DNA of 64,000 nt from Epiperipatus broadwayi (Eukaryota > Onychophora > Udeonychophora > Euonychophora > Peripatidae), in the NCBI GenBank assembly GCA_028023455.1, contig JAQFVV010006311.1, positions 3,082,147 to 3,146,146 of the forward strand, given 5' to 3'. Position 1 is the stretch's first letter, and every line of letters starts with the position of its first letter. The translations under genes were made by a program, and so were the position numbers. The notes under the pieces are model-generated. The model saw only the letters and a program-made list of their open reading frames with translations. It searched no databases and was not told the origin of the DNA. Positions 1 through 12,010 of this stretch are shown here, in pieces.

Positions 1-295
1 GAAATTAATGATATCAGCATGTATCAAGTCAAGATAGTTTAATAATATTCTCTTAACTGATTATATATAAATATTTAGTTGATATTTAGAAATTAGTCTT
101 ATTAAAGCATAAAAAATCTGATTAGATAATTTATTATAAGCAGTAACATCTCCCAGGTATCTCATATGCAATGTGCCACCTACCTCAATTGTGTGAAAAA
201 TTAATAAAAAATAGTGAAAATATATACATTGAAAAATATCGGATTATATAAATATATATTGAAATTAACATTATTTTAAAATATTATTGATCTAC
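1..295. other. A+T-rich sequence, no feature recognised
   Basis: No open frame, splice-bounded exon or repeat could be recognised here. The stretch ends where the first antisense LINE relic becomes recognisable. Confidence 0.5.
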
Positions 296-2560
296 TTCAG
301 GATATTGTTTCCAAGTTCAATTCCGTTTTTCAGACCCATGGCCAGTCTTCTCCACATCACACTAACCAATTTTCTTATTTCATCCATCCATCTTTTCATG
401 TGATCTCTTTCTAGGTCTCTTCTAATCTCTGATGATCTAATTTAAAATGTCAACTATCCATTATAAACTTTTTAGCAACATCTGTTTGTTTGTTTAACTA
501 TATATTTCACTCACAATCCATTTTTGTTATTACTAAAATATATATCTTCATTCAGTGGTCTGAATTCTCAGTACTGCTCTTTTTTTAAGTATTCAAATTT
601 CAGATCTATAGATAAGAACAAGTAAAACACATATATTAAAAACTTCCTTTTCAAACACACACACATATACATATATATTTAATATTAAGTTATTTCTACC
701 AAAAGCCCTTCATCTAAATGAACTTTTATACTTAATTTCACTTATTATGTTTTCATGTGCATTAATAATCTGAGCAAAACATTTGCAGTTGTTAACTTTT
801 TTTAACTCACCATCATCAATTTTTAATTTCTTCAGAAAAAAATCCATTAAATATTATTATAGTTGTTTTAGAGTATTATTTTTAGTCTACTTTAGTACTT
901 TTATCTGATAATCTTGTAACATTTCCTTAAATTAAAGCTTTATTTGTTAAAGATATTACATTCTCTAACGAAATTCAAACGATTTAATTAATTTTCATGA
1001 ATTTTTAATTTGTCAGCTTCCCGTTTTAATCCACAAAATACTTTTTGTAAAATTGTTATAAAAATTTTGAAAAAAAAAGAGAATTATCCTGTCCTACAGC
1101 TTTCTCAATGTTAATCGTCTTAATATGACCCTATATGATGTCATCTCTGCTATTGCATTTTGATAAATATTCTTAGAATATGATAATATTCCAAGTCTAT
1201 ATACTAATCATTCAAAGCTTTAATCACCTTGGAAATGCTTATAAAATCAAATATATTTTCATAACATACAAAATATAATGGCAAATCATATTCATTAGCT
1301 CTTTTTATAATTTTTCGATATTTGCATCTAATCCACGGTGCTAAATCAATTTTAAATCCAGCTTGCTCTTTTGATTAGTTTGAATCTGAAGTTCATTGTA
1401 GATGAGTTATAACTATCTTGGTAAAGATTTTGTATAGATTATCTCATAGGTCTGTAATTTTTAATATCTTCTTTATCATCTTTTCTAAATTACTATTAAA
1501 TTTTTCCAATCATTTGGTACAACTTTATCATTTAAAAATTTAGTTTATAACTTAGACAATATTTCTTTTATAGTTTGATCTGCTTTTTAAGCTTTTCCCT
1601 TTTCCACAGAATAAATTGCATGGCCCACATATCTATTTAAAATAGATGGAAATTTAGAAGACACAGTAATTGTAGAGAATATTTTGCTTTCTGCTCTCTA
1701 TTACTACATAATTCTTTATAGACCTCTTTCACACATTGTATTATATCATCCATCTTTTTAATAATAATTCCATCTTTCTTCTTATTGTTGAAATAACTTT
1801 GCTTTCAAGACCACTTTTAAGACTTTTATTTTCTTCTATAGCCTCTTTTTCACCAATTCACAATTATATTTTTCATATCATTATTAACTTTTTTATTATT
1901 TAAAAAAAAACTCTAGGTATTCAATTCTTTTTACTGAATCATTTATAAAATCTTCATATTCCATTTTTTTATATATTGCTGGTCTGGGTAAAAATTTACT
2001 GATGAATTGATGCTTTTTGTACCATTTAATATTGATCCGGATTTTAATAGAATATTAATTATCTTATGATTGATTTCTCTGAACCATTTTCAAAAGCATT
2101 ATAATTTTGAAATAGCTATTTCTTATTAGTTAAAATATAAATTAAATTTGTAGTATATTTAATTGGGTGCTTCCATTTCTATTTTAATTTAATATTTTTT
2201 GACATAAAATAGTCCTAATAGGTAGTTTTATTTTCCTGAGAACATCACAAGTTAATACTATATATGTGTGCTGTATTCACAGATAATGAAGCTAATATGT
2301 ATCGAAAAATGCTATATTAGCTGAGCGCTTTCCATATTCATAGCTACAATTTTGTTAAAAACTGCAATGTCCTCTACAGCACTTTTATCTTTCAATCATT
2401 TATCAAATGTAGCATTAAAGTCTCCCAAGACAATTTTAAAATGCTGTTTGTTTTGATCAAAACCATTACCGTATATTTATAGCAAAAAATTATCAATTTT
2501 TTTTCTCCTAAAATAATAGAAATAGTTCAAGATTTATAAATTGATGAAAAACTTTTTTTT
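296..2560 (-). mobile_element. Decayed non-LTR retrotransposon (LINE), copy 1, antisense
   Basis: This is a broken LINE read on the minus strand. It aligns by eye with the copy at 3.6-6.8 kb: both share the 'CCATGG...CTTCTCCACA' block near their low-coordinate end, the region matching reverse transcriptase near 1.1 kb, and an endonuclease block near 2411-2431. On the minus strand that last block reads GDFNA, the core of the apurinic-type endonuclease of RTE/Jockey-like LINEs. Stops and frameshifts are throughout, so no protein is made. The family assignment rests on the GDFNA motif and on the reverse transcriptase fragments in copy 2. The ends are approximate. The 3' microsatellite tail present in copy 2 is missing here. 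Confidence 0.7.
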
Positions 2561-3648
2561 TTATAAACTTTAAAAAAAAAAAAAAAAAGAAATAAAAACT
2601 ATAAATATTATACCTAATCAATCATATGATTTTCATATCTATGATAAATGGATTAGAAAAAGCAAATATAAAGAAAATTCAAGACTTTATAAGATCAACT
2701 GATTAAGGAAAGTCTTAAAAATCTCATGTTCTGAACCAAATGCAAATGATGAAGTCGGAATTAAGTAAAAATAATGTCTATTTACTGTTATAAGGAAAAA
2801 TATTTTTAAGTTGAAATGCTTAATATTAGAAAGTGATAAAAATACTGTTTTAAAAATAAATGAAAGGAGTAACTGGAAAAAAACAGACTACAACAATCAG
2901 TGGAAAAACATAAAGCGATACAAAAACAAACAGTGAATAAGATACAATATAGATAAATTGTGATGATACTAACTTTAGGGTTGAAAAGAGCAAGATAACA
3001 ATTGAAATAAATAAGTAAAAATAAACACGAATTTAATTAAAATAATTTCTAATAGAAAAACGAAAGTGTAGAAGCATAATTTAAGTTATGATGATAAAAA
3101 TATAAACAAAAAAACTTATAAAATGTTCAGTAGTTATTATCGAAAGTTCATATTGTTAAAAATGTGTGGCGATAATTTACATTCATTTTTCTTTCTTATG
3201 TGTTAAAAATGAGAGATTGTTGATGATAAAAAGTATTATATACCCATGAGAGTTGAATCCGTAACTGTTTGATTTCAATTAGAAACTAACACTGACTGAA
3301 CTGTTTTCTTTACTTATTAAAAATAAAGAAGTAAAAAAATATATAGTATAGAAGTTTAATAAGTATTAGTTATGAAATATAAATTGGGAAATCTATACAA
3401 GTGGTAAACATTAGTTGTAATAATTTAAAGGATTTTTTTTAAAAAAAACTATTAAATATAATTAAATACTTATTTTAAAAATAAATACATTTATTTAATT
3501 TTTTAAAATATATTTTTATTATCTTTTAATGTATCGAAAATTACACTTAAAAACATTTCCAGATTACACTCAGAGTTTTATTCAAGTTTTTAGAAAGTTA
3601 GATATATATTAAGAATTTTAGGTGTTGATTTATAATAATTTTAAATAA
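2561..3648. other. A+T-rich spacer between the two LINE copies
   Basis: An A-tract of nearly 20 bases lies at 2571-2588. Otherwise the stretch is A+T-rich with no convincing exon, repeat or open frame. The long runs of A and T make any motif match unreliable. Confidence 0.5.
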
Positions 3649-4392
3649 CATCATCATCATCGTCATTTTCAACCATTGTCAATCCATTGCAGGATAAAAT
3701 TCTTTCTATGTTTAATCCAATTTCTCTGATCCATGGCTTTTCTTCTTCACAATATAACAGCGATTTTTCTTATTTTATCCACCTATCTCACATATAATAC
3801 ATTTCTAAATCTTTTACAATTTTTGGGGTCCAATTTAAAACGCCACCTGCTCATTCGTTTCTTAATTCTTTCAAAGATATTCAGTGATACCTATTTGTTT
3901 TCTCTTTTATTGAACTCATTTTATGTCTCTTCTTATTACTTAGAACATACACCTTTCCATACTTCATTAAATGTTTTGAAATCTTTGTATTTCTATTCTA
4001 TTAACTATCCAAATCTCATCCATAAATAAAAAAACAATATACATGTTTATTAAACTCTCCCTTTTAATACACATTTTCACCAAAAGACCTACAGTCAAGT
4101 TTAAATCTATGATTAATTTCATCCTTTATATTTTCATCTTCACTAATAATTTGGCCAAACTATTTGTTGTTGTTAACTTCTTCTACTTCATAATTATCAG
4201 CGTTTTTTCCCTGAGAAAATCTATTAAACATTAATACTTTAATCTTTTTAGAATTTATATTCAATCCCAATTTCTTGCATTCATCTGATAATTCTTGTAA
4301 CATTCTTTGTACCTCTGAAGCATTATTTATTATCTGCAGAATCTAGTTGACTTAAAAAAATCTCTATTTATTTTTATACCTTTACTTCTCAT

Positions 4393-4578
4393 TTAATCAA
4401 CAAAATAGTTTTCGTAAAACTGCAGTAAAAATTTAGACATAGAAAATGATCCCATTGCAATCTTCTCAATGTTAATCCTTTTAGTATTACCTTGGGATAT
4501 AATCATTGCTATACCATTTTGATAAATATTCAACAAAATATCATTAAATCCTGGGTCTATATCACAATAATACGTCAA
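4393..4578 (-). pseudogene. LINE reverse transcriptase core fragment
   Basis: The 61-codon open stretch matches the palm region of LINE reverse transcriptases around the usual INIEKGVRQGDSMSPKLF block. INIEK and SMSKFL are visible, but the GVRQGD part is replaced. It lies directly downstream, on the minus strand, of the N-terminal fragment at 5030-4776 and belongs to the same decayed element. Confidence 0.7.
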
Positions 4579-4775
4579 TCATCATAGAAATGCTTATAGA
4601 ATCAAATACCATTTCATAATCTACAAATCCAAAATATAGTAACAATTCATACTTGTCTATTTTTCTCTAAATTCGAATTATATATGGATGTGTTCTATTG
4701 TTCTAAAATCAGTTTTAAATACATCTTATTCTTTAGAGTGGTTACAATCCAGAGTTTGCTGTAGGTAAGTTGTAA

Positions 4776-5030
4776 TTACTTTGGTGAAGATTTAGTATAA
4801 AATTGATGTCTTAGTATAAAATTGATATTTTCTTCATTATTTTTCTTAAATATCAATATTCGTATTACATTCTTCCAATTATTTGGTACAACCTTATCTT
4901 TTAAAAATGTGATATATTGCTTTGCCAACAATTTTTCAATTTCTTCATTTTCTTTATTTACAATTCTAATAATAACTCCATCATTTTCTGGAGATTTCCC
5001 CTTCTTTATAGATTTAATTGCATTTTCCAC
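4776..5030 (-). pseudogene. LINE reverse transcriptase N-terminal fragment
   Basis: This 84-codon open stretch reads like the start of a LINE reverse transcriptase domain. A KxGKSPxxDGV block (usually KNGKSPGPDGI) is followed by a region ending xxWKNVxxIxIFKK. It belongs to the antisense LINE copy at 3.6-6.8 kb, and the next conserved block lies in another frame at 4578-4393. There is no initiation context or intact downstream domain, so it is not a functional gene. Confidence 0.75.
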
Positions 5031-5326
5031 ACTTCATTTAAAATACTTTGCAATAAGAAAATATAGTAACTGTAGGGCATTCTATGTTTTCTTGATCTTT
5101 ATTATTATTATTATTATATAATTTTTTATAGGATGCCATTGTCTGTTTGGTTATAGTTTCAACTTTTTTTAATATTGCTTCAGCAACTTTCCTTCCATTA
5201 CCAAAATGTTATTTTACATTTAGAGACTTTTATTATTTTCTATAACTTTTTTTTTGTCAATTCACAATTATATTTTTTATTTCTTTATTAATTCTTTTTT
5301 GTAGAATTTTATAAAACTCTACATAC

Positions 5327-5750
5327 AACTTAAGGAATAATATTTCTGTAGTGTAATTTTTACTACACTGCTTTCACGTATGGTAGAGACGGATATATAT
5401 CCATTATTAACACCTTGTGAAGGAAGGGATGTCATCAGAAACATATAATCAAAAAACATAGATGTATGATCTCCAAGAAGTATATTAATAATTTTTATTA
5501 GTCATTTATTAGACTAGAGATTATTCACTTAATCAATAATATTTCTGTATGTAATTTTCACTATATCACTCTGCCGTATGTATTTGGTCATATGTTTATA
5601 ATGATATCCCTTCACAAGCTATTAAAAGCAGATAGAAACCAATTCAATTTGCATGAAAGGGATGTAATAAAAATTACACTACAGAAATATTATTCATTAA
5701 ATGGATTATCTCTAGTCTAATGAATGACTAATAAAAATTATTAATCTAGA
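5327..5750. mobile_element. Foldback (MITE-like) insertion inside LINE copy 2
   Basis: Segments at about 5331-5365 (AATATTTCTGTAGTGTAAT) and 5488-5535 recur as reverse complements at about 5667-5700 and 5696-5742. The block separates LINE sequence that is continuous in copy 1: the LINE stops near the 'AAAACTCTACATAC' block and resumes near 'CAATTCTTTTTA'. No transposase is present, so this is probably a non-autonomous element. The exact ends and target duplication are not resolved. Confidence 0.6.
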
Positions 5751-6830
5751 TATACAATTCTTTTTAATGGATCATTATTAAAATTTTTCATACATAGTCT
5801 TGTCTTGGTAAAAAAAAATTATTGGTATATTGCTGCCTTTCTATACCTTATATTTTTCTTGAAGTTTTTAATACAGTATCAATTATCTTCTTATTGAATT
5901 AATAGAGTGTCAATTATCTTCTTATTTGACTAAATTAAAAATCTGTTCATATTTTAAAACGATTTTCAAGTTCTAATTAAACTTCACTGGAGTGTTTCAT
6001 AAAATTAGGAATATCAATAGTTAATATTGTTTTTTAAAATAATTTTCTTTTGTGGTGAATTTATTAAAAGTATTAAAAACTTGTAATATATATTTTCTGT
6101 TAGTCAAATTATAATCCATATCTGTTGTGCTTTCATATGAATGCTTCGATATTCATTTCTGTGTAACATTTTTCCCAAAGTAAGAATTAATAATATAGAA
6201 TTTTTTCGTTTTCCAAGAACTCCACCAGTATATTATATCTTCATTCATTTTATCAACTTAACCAAATTTACATATAGCACTTTCACCTTTCAATAGTTTA
6301 TCAATCCAGCATTAAAATCTCCCACGACAATTTTAAAATGTTATTTGGTCTGATCAAAAGTATTTTGTGCATTCATATAAAAATCTTTTATTTCTTCGTC
6401 TTAATATATAAATAGAATTATCTGGATTTGGTATCTTCCATTAGTTTAAATAACTATATTTGCCTTTTTTCTATAAACCACTAGTTCCTACACTATTGTT
6501 CTTCCAATTTTTATTTATAATGAATTCCACACAACTTGTGCTTTCAACATTTGTAACTTTGTAATAAATACATGCCCACTTTTGAAATCAATTATTTCTT
6601 CACATTTTCTTTTAATTCACAAAATTCAATAATCTCTTATTTAATATCAGATAATTTTTTTTCCAATTGATGTAATATTTCTTCACCTAAACGTTATCTT
6701 CAATTTTAGGTACCTAAATAAAAGATTGCCATTGATTGACAACTTATATCCGCAATCTGGAGATTCTTAACATTTTCTGTCCTTGTCATTCAAACAGCTG
6801 CAGTGGCTAATGACTTTGCAACTTCCAAAA

Positions 6831-7624
6831 AATTAAGGCCATCATTTAGTTTTTCCTGTCATGATTATAAGCACATATTTAAAAAATATCATTTGAACAC
6901 ATTCATCTTGATTTCAAGAAAACTTAACTGATATTTGAATTAAAAACTATCAGGTGATTGAGGAAAAATACCATGGTATTTCTTGATCTTGGAAGTAAAA
7001 AATCAATAACCTCTCCATACTCAGTGTTACATGTTAGTGAACAGTCCATATATATTGATTTATTTTTTAAATAATCAAATAAGGAATTTTATCTTCTTTG
7101 TTCCTTTTTGGCTTCAAAGAGGAGTAAGAAAACAGAAAACTGCTTTCTGATTCCAGTTTTAGATATGTAAATATATTTATTAGCAACATTTATTAATATG
7201 CAATATAATCTTTCTTACTTCGGAAAGGAGACGAAAAAGATATAGAAAGATAAAAAGACTCATTGATAATTCACTTAATAATAATATTCTTTGCATGTAT
7301 ATAATTGTATTAATTTTTTGCTTAGAACAAAAATTTAATCGTTAACTTGTATAAACTTTTTATAGTTTTTTATTTATTTAATAGAAGTATGCTTTTAGCA
7401 ACTGTTAACTACTTTTGTAAATTGTAATATCTGTATTGTTAGTTATAAGTAATATAATGTCCCGCTTTACTTTAGAGTTTTGTCGATTAAACAAACTATT
7501 TTTTATTTACTAATAAAAAAAGTTTTTTGTTTTTCCATTATCATTTCTTCTTTCTTGCAAAATATTTACATTGTCAAAATTTAAAAATATTAATCTTTGA
7601 ATACAAATAACAAACAATAAATAA
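6831..7624. other. A+T-rich stretch, nothing recognised
   Basis: I see no splice-bounded exon, recognisable domain, tandem array or inverted repeat. Short open frames are low-complexity. Confidence 0.45.
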
Positions 7625-7781
7625 TGAATAGTCAAAATAAGAGTCATAGATCACATGACCCTATTCTCTTAAGCTTGTAAGTTATAAAACAATGAGGATT
7701 GCCAATTTCTCAACAAGCTTTGTGATACATGCTTAGCTAGAGAAAGCATTTAAAATATCTCTGTCAGGACCCCCCAAACCT
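7625..7781. repeat. Direct repeat, left copy (about 157 bp)
   Basis: From AATAGTCAAAATAA to the C-rich end CCCCCCAAACCT, this sequence recurs at 8045-8203 with a few substitutions and a small indel. The two copies flank about 263 bp of unrelated sequence. The spacing resembles a miniature LTR retrotransposon (TRIM), but TG...CA termini are not present. Confidence 0.8.
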
Positions 7782-8044
7782 CTGACCATGGTTCGTGCTT
7801 TGGCACTTCTCAGAGAGGTGCTAGGATAGGTTCAGACACTAGATCTAAAAATACCAACCCAAAGCCAGCGTTTAACTAAAAGTTATCTATTGAGTGGAAA
7901 ATCTGAAATTTTCAGATACCTATATGTCTTCAAACCCAGCTATCCAACTTAAATAGCTATATGAGGCTGAGAGTTACCTTCAGCCATACCATATATTAGT
8001 AGTCTTAGCAATATAACATCGCATAAGACTTAAGGCAGAGACTA
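7782..8044. repeat. Unique segment between direct repeats, possible TRIM interior
   Basis: This segment is richer in G+C than its surroundings. A TGG lies a few bases after the left repeat (CCATGGTTCG), where a primer binding site would be expected. A purine stretch (AAGGCAGAGA) lies just before the right repeat, where a polypurine tract would be. Both are weak matches, and a simple duplication remains possible. Confidence 0.3.
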
Positions 8045-8203
8045 TAAATAGTCAAAATAAAAGTTATAGATCACATGATCCTATTCTCTTAAGCTTGTAA
8101 GTTATAAAACAATGAGAATTTCCAATTCTTCAACAAGCTTTGTGATAAATGCTTAGCTAGAGAAAGCATTTAAAATATCAGTCAGGATCCCCCCCCCAAA
8201 CCT
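8045..8203. repeat. Direct repeat, right copy
   Basis: This is the second copy of the 157-bp repeat at 7625-7781, in the same orientation. It shares the internal CTCTTAAGCTTGTAAGTTAT and GCTTAGCTAGAGAAAGC blocks and ends in the expanded C-run CCCCCCCCC. Confidence 0.8.
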
Positions 8204-8924
8204 ATAAGCCTATATGCTCAGAAAAGTTTAATGTAACTTGATTTACCACCAAAGATTAATACGTTACGTAGTTATCCTCAACAAAAAAACAGAAATTTAA
8301 GAGATTACTTATAATGTAAAAAGTTTCACATAAAAGAAAATCATTGTGTACTTAAAACATATGTAATAATCATAAGTAAGATAGAAAAAAAGCAAACTAA
8401 AACATAAAAACAAATTTTTTTTTCTGTATTTAACGAATGTGAATAATAAAGAATTTAACTTTTTAATTGAAAGAATCTAAAAATTCAAATAAAAAGGGAA
8501 ATGATTAAAAAAGATAGAAGAATCAATTTTTATTAGTTAATAAAATACTAAATGAATAGGCTGCACGGGATCCCATATATTCAATAGCATATTGGAAAAT
8601 AATCCTGAAGTAATTCATAATACAGTTTGACAAAGATTAAATTTCATAATAGCTTAAAATACTCTTGTATAAGTCTAAGTTAATTCTACAAAAATTTAGA
8701 TCATAAAAGACCTAGAAATTTTTATAAATTTGGTTATAAGGTTTTTGTTCACTAATATTTTTGGAAATAGAGTGGAAATTATATTTTAGCCTGATTTAAA
8801 TACATCAATAAACGAAAGTTTATAACCATCAAAATTCATAAGACAGTCCGACAAAGATTAAATTTTGCAATAGTTAATTTTACAAAAACTTAGATCGTAA
8901 AAAACTTAGAAAGTGACAACATAT
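8204..8924. other. A+T-rich stretch with a weak internal direct repeat
   Basis: The block GACAAAGATTAAATTT with following similar sequence occurs near 8630 and again near 8852, followed in both cases by TTAGATC.TAAAA. No coding potential was recognised. Confidence 0.4.
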
Positions 8925-9034
8925 GAGATGGATAAAATAAGTAAATTTGTTGGGAGATGTGAGGATAGAAATGGGAGAAACTTGGAGAGATCTTCACATT
9001 GCAATGAATCTCTTATGATCAAAACTGATGGTGA

Positions 9035-9036
<2 letters not shown>
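8925..9036 (+). mobile_element. LINE 3'-end fragment
   Basis: The plus strand reads a short degraded peptide of the type found at the C-terminus of RTE/Jockey-like LINE proteins (RWIK...GETWRDLHIAMN). It is followed directly by TGGTGATGATAT and a (TA)n tract. Such LINEs typically end in a short microsatellite, so this is probably a 5'-truncated copy. Confidence 0.55.

Positions 9037-9067
<31 letters not shown>
9037..9067. repeat. (AT)n microsatellite
   Basis: About 15 perfect AT repeats directly follow the LINE tail fragment. Confidence 0.95.
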
Positions 9068-9072
<5 letters not shown>

Positions 9073-10027
9073 AAGAAGAATCAAAAAAGCAACACTACAT
9101 TTAGCATACTAAAGAATAGAATGAACTATCAATGTTTTACAATTTTTTTTATAAATAAATCTAAATTTGCTAATATTTGAAATTTTAAAGTAAAATTAAT
9201 ATTGATACCATTTGCAAATATAGCTCAATCAATTATGGAATTACAATTAATTAAGAAGATAAAAATATTAACAATCTCTGCATTAATAACACAGCAGGAG
9301 TTGTTAAAAACAAGAGACTGTCTTTATCTTCTACTGAATTAGATGAGATGTGATGCGCTATGACTTCTCTTTTTTTTTAGATGCAATACACTGTGATTTG
9401 TCCTTTTTCGGAGTCAAGAATCTCTCAGCCACAACTTTTTTATTTATTGTGCCATGTAGTGTCAATATTAATTCAATTCTAAAATTTCAACATGTTTGTC
9501 AAATGTAGCTTTATTTATATTAAGAATCATAAAGAATAGTGCGTTTTATTCTTTTGGTTTTCTAAACATACTTTGATGGTTTTGGTTAATTATTTTACTG
9601 CTAGATAAAGTTCTGTTATATTTTCAAAGTAATTGCTTTCTTAAGTGGACTTTTTAATATATATATATTGTAACGGAATATAATATTCCGTTATATTATT
9701 TTAAAATGAAAATAAAAAGATCGTAAAAAAAAAAATTGATTTATTAAAAAAAAAAAACAACTTAAAAACTGAAAATTAAAAGTTGTTTAATATATATTGT
9801 CGCGCAGATGGAAAACTTAAACTATTTTAAGAAAAAGTATTTGAAAGTATTTTTTTTTTGTAAAAAAGTAAAAATATAAAAATTGATATTTTAAAAATAA
9901 AAATAATGTTGATTTCTATAATCTTAGAAAATGGAAATGATTGTTTTATTAATTAAATGATTGTTCAAAAGCAAACCCTTGAGGCACTTAAAATAAATTA
10001 AATGGTAAGAAAATACAAAGAAATTAA
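9068..10027. other. A+T-rich stretch; short perfect palindrome at 9671-9693
   Basis: No gene was recognised. A 23-base palindrome, TAACGGAATAT-A-ATATTCCGTTA, lies at 9671-9693. A pyrimidine-rich AG acceptor-like site at about 9370-9380 precedes a short open stretch with no recognisable product. Confidence 0.4.
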
Positions 10028-10625
10028 ATGACCAATGCAAGCACGAAGATGACAGCAAACCCATTATCTGAGATGCAAATAATCCGGATAACTAGGTATG
10101 GGTTCCCGAGAAATATAGAACAGACACTAATCAGTACAGAGAGGAAGACGGTGGACCATGTGGCTGAGTTTCTAAGTGCATTGGATGCCATCAGGACTGA
10201 CCAGAGGGAGGATGGATGTAAACCTAGACCACCTCCAAAAGAACCACTTACAATAAAAAAACGAATGGGATCATAGGGAAGGACGATGGAAAGAAAACCA
10301 GAGATTTTCTACAGAGTGGAACCCAAGGAGGCAGGAAAATGGACAACAAAGATTGGAGATGAATGGAAGTGGCCATATGATAGAACTGAAGACCAAGGAC
10401 ATCGGGATCAAAATCCACATCCCAGAGGTGGCAGAGGTGAGGTCAATAGAGAAAGGCAACCCCCAAATAAAATATAAACACCATCGTAAAGAAAGGATGG
10501 ATTCACTGATACCAGATTGGAAATGGAATTGGATCATGAAAAATAGAAAATGGATTATGAAATTGGGAAATATTGATCATGAAAATATAAAGAAGAATGA
10601 GCCAGTAAATGACCAAACAGTATAA
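10028..10625 (+). pseudogene. Gag relic of an LTR retroelement
   Basis: The open stretch at 10028-10276 encodes 82 residues resembling the C-terminal half of the capsid in Ty3/Gypsy-type Gag. It has a 'PLSEMQIIRI' block, a 'TVDHVAEFLSALD' block and then a basic, proline-rich tail. Overlapping frames to about 10625 (W-rich, then R/G-rich) look like the following nucleocapsid region with frameshifts, but no CCHC knuckle is visible. The sequence is clearly less A+T-rich than its surroundings. It is not the same family as the Gypsy element at 20-25 kb. The match is by pattern only. Confidence 0.45.
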
Positions 10626-11295
10626 AGGACTTTACCCAAACTAAGACAAATCATCAGATAGATAATAGTGTGAGATCGTAGATAGAGGCTGAAGGTGTAG
10701 GTATAGATATTTGTAGATGGATCTTAGCAGTATGCATTCATGGGTGTTCTGTGGTCACCAGATCTTATTAGAAAGAGAAGATAGGGACAGAGATCCCCTT
10801 CTCATAATGACTCACTGGATTAAGATTTCCAGTTAGATATTTGACAAATATTGTGAGTCAATGAATTAGAAACCAATGTATGGGGAAAGAACCCCTTTAT
10901 AAAAATACAAGCTATCAGTAAAATATTCTGAGCTCATAGATGAGCTGAATGAAAAGATGCCAGCCTCCCCAACCCACCTTGAGATAGTGACCAGTGTTGT
11001 CACTTAGAGGATTATCACTATAAAATGTGGGGTATGAACAGGTTTAATCGAGTCACAGAGATATCCTGTGGATTCAAACCTGTATATACAAGTAGGAGGC
11101 AGAAATAAAACTCATGTATTGTTTATAGCAAGATTAAATCGGTTTAGTAATACTGGTTGGGTCATCAGAGTAGGGATGTAATTTGCCTGGTCGCCTCTCT
11201 AGAAATAATCTCATCACTAAGTCGTAGGAGTACATAGATATGAGATGGTTCTAACAGTAGTTAGGAGCAGCTAGCTTTCAATGCAGTAAATTAAA
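10626..11295. repeat. Unclassified G+C-richer repeat, possibly LTR-like
   Basis: This follows the Gag relic and has similarly mixed base composition. It contains AATAAA near 11105 (GAAATAAAACTC) and a GGTTGGGTCATCAG stretch reminiscent of the end region of the Gypsy LTR at 20.75 kb (GGTTGGGTCTG). No second copy exists in the window to prove an LTR, so the identity is unproven. Confidence 0.3.
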
Positions 11296-12010
11296 ATTTT
11301 TTAAGAAAAAATTTTAAAGAAGGGGTATGGTGTATTGTGATGATCGCACATACTGCGATCACACATATAGATATTTAACATTTAAAGAATATTAAAAATT
11401 GTGTTTGGAATACTAAAAAGTGAGTTTAAAAAATTATAAACAAGGAAATGTTTTAATTAAGAAAAGAGAGAGAAATAGAATCGAAAAGATTCTTATCTTT
11501 TACCCTCCAAAGTCAAGATTTTGTGAAATGAAAAATAAGTAAAGTTAGAAATATTGAAATTGTACATTAGAAAATTAATAGTGATAAAGAAATATAAATG
11601 AAAGGCAAACTAAAATATGATGTATAAGAAAAGTAAAGTTTGAAGAGTTTAAATAAGAATAAAATAGAAAGTTTAAAACATGACCAAAAGATAAGGATCT
11701 GGGTCATAAAAGTACACATTTGACAATAAAACGAAATGCATGTATGGAGTATATATAAAGTGTGATAAAGACAGAAAAAATTAATGCTTGTCAAAATAAA
11801 AATAAAAAACATTTTATTAAAAATTTGTTTAATTAAAAAAAAAAGAATAAATATATAAATGTACATAGTGCTATGAAATTATGTAAAGGCGAATCTATAG
11901 AAATGGCCGAAGGCATAGTAAGAAAAGAAAGGTGTGAATAAAAGTGAAACAAAGGATCGAAATGACAAAGGACTGTGGAATTTTTTTAATTAAAAAATTT
12001 GAGTTTGAGG
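11296..12010. other. A+T-rich stretch, nothing recognised
   Basis: A short inverted motif (GATCGCACATACTGCGATC) lies near 11342-11361. The rest is low-complexity A+T-rich DNA whose longest open frames are K/I/F/L-rich and unconvincing. Confidence 0.45.

Larger units (their letters stand above)
3649..6830 (-). mobile_element. Decayed LINE copy 2, antisense, with RT and endonuclease relics
   Basis: This is a second antisense copy of the same LINE family. On the minus strand the order from high to low coordinates is endonuclease (VVGDFNA near 6308-6330), then reverse transcriptase, then a (GAT)n-type 3' tail (ATCATCATCATC at 3649-3660). The reverse transcriptase survives in two pieces: 5030-4776 (motif KKGKSPENDGV, then NNWKNVIRILIFKK) and 4578-4393 (NGIA...INIEK...SMSKFL). 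The second piece corresponds to the family's GVRQGDSMSPKLF block with the catalytic surroundings degraded. The copy is interrupted at about 5327-5750 by a foldback insertion and has many stops. It is more complete than copy 1. Clade (RTE versus Jockey-like) is inferred from motif style only. Confidence 0.8.

Noticed and set aside
3733-4234. Plus-strand open frames of 98 and 63 codons in the first LINE region
   Set aside because: They lie on the strand opposite to the LINE coding strand and have hydrophobic low-complexity composition.
9370-9520. Strong acceptor-like TTTTTTTTAG followed by an open frame starting ATG
   Set aside because: The frame is only about 33 codons, ends without a donor, and matches nothing I recognise.
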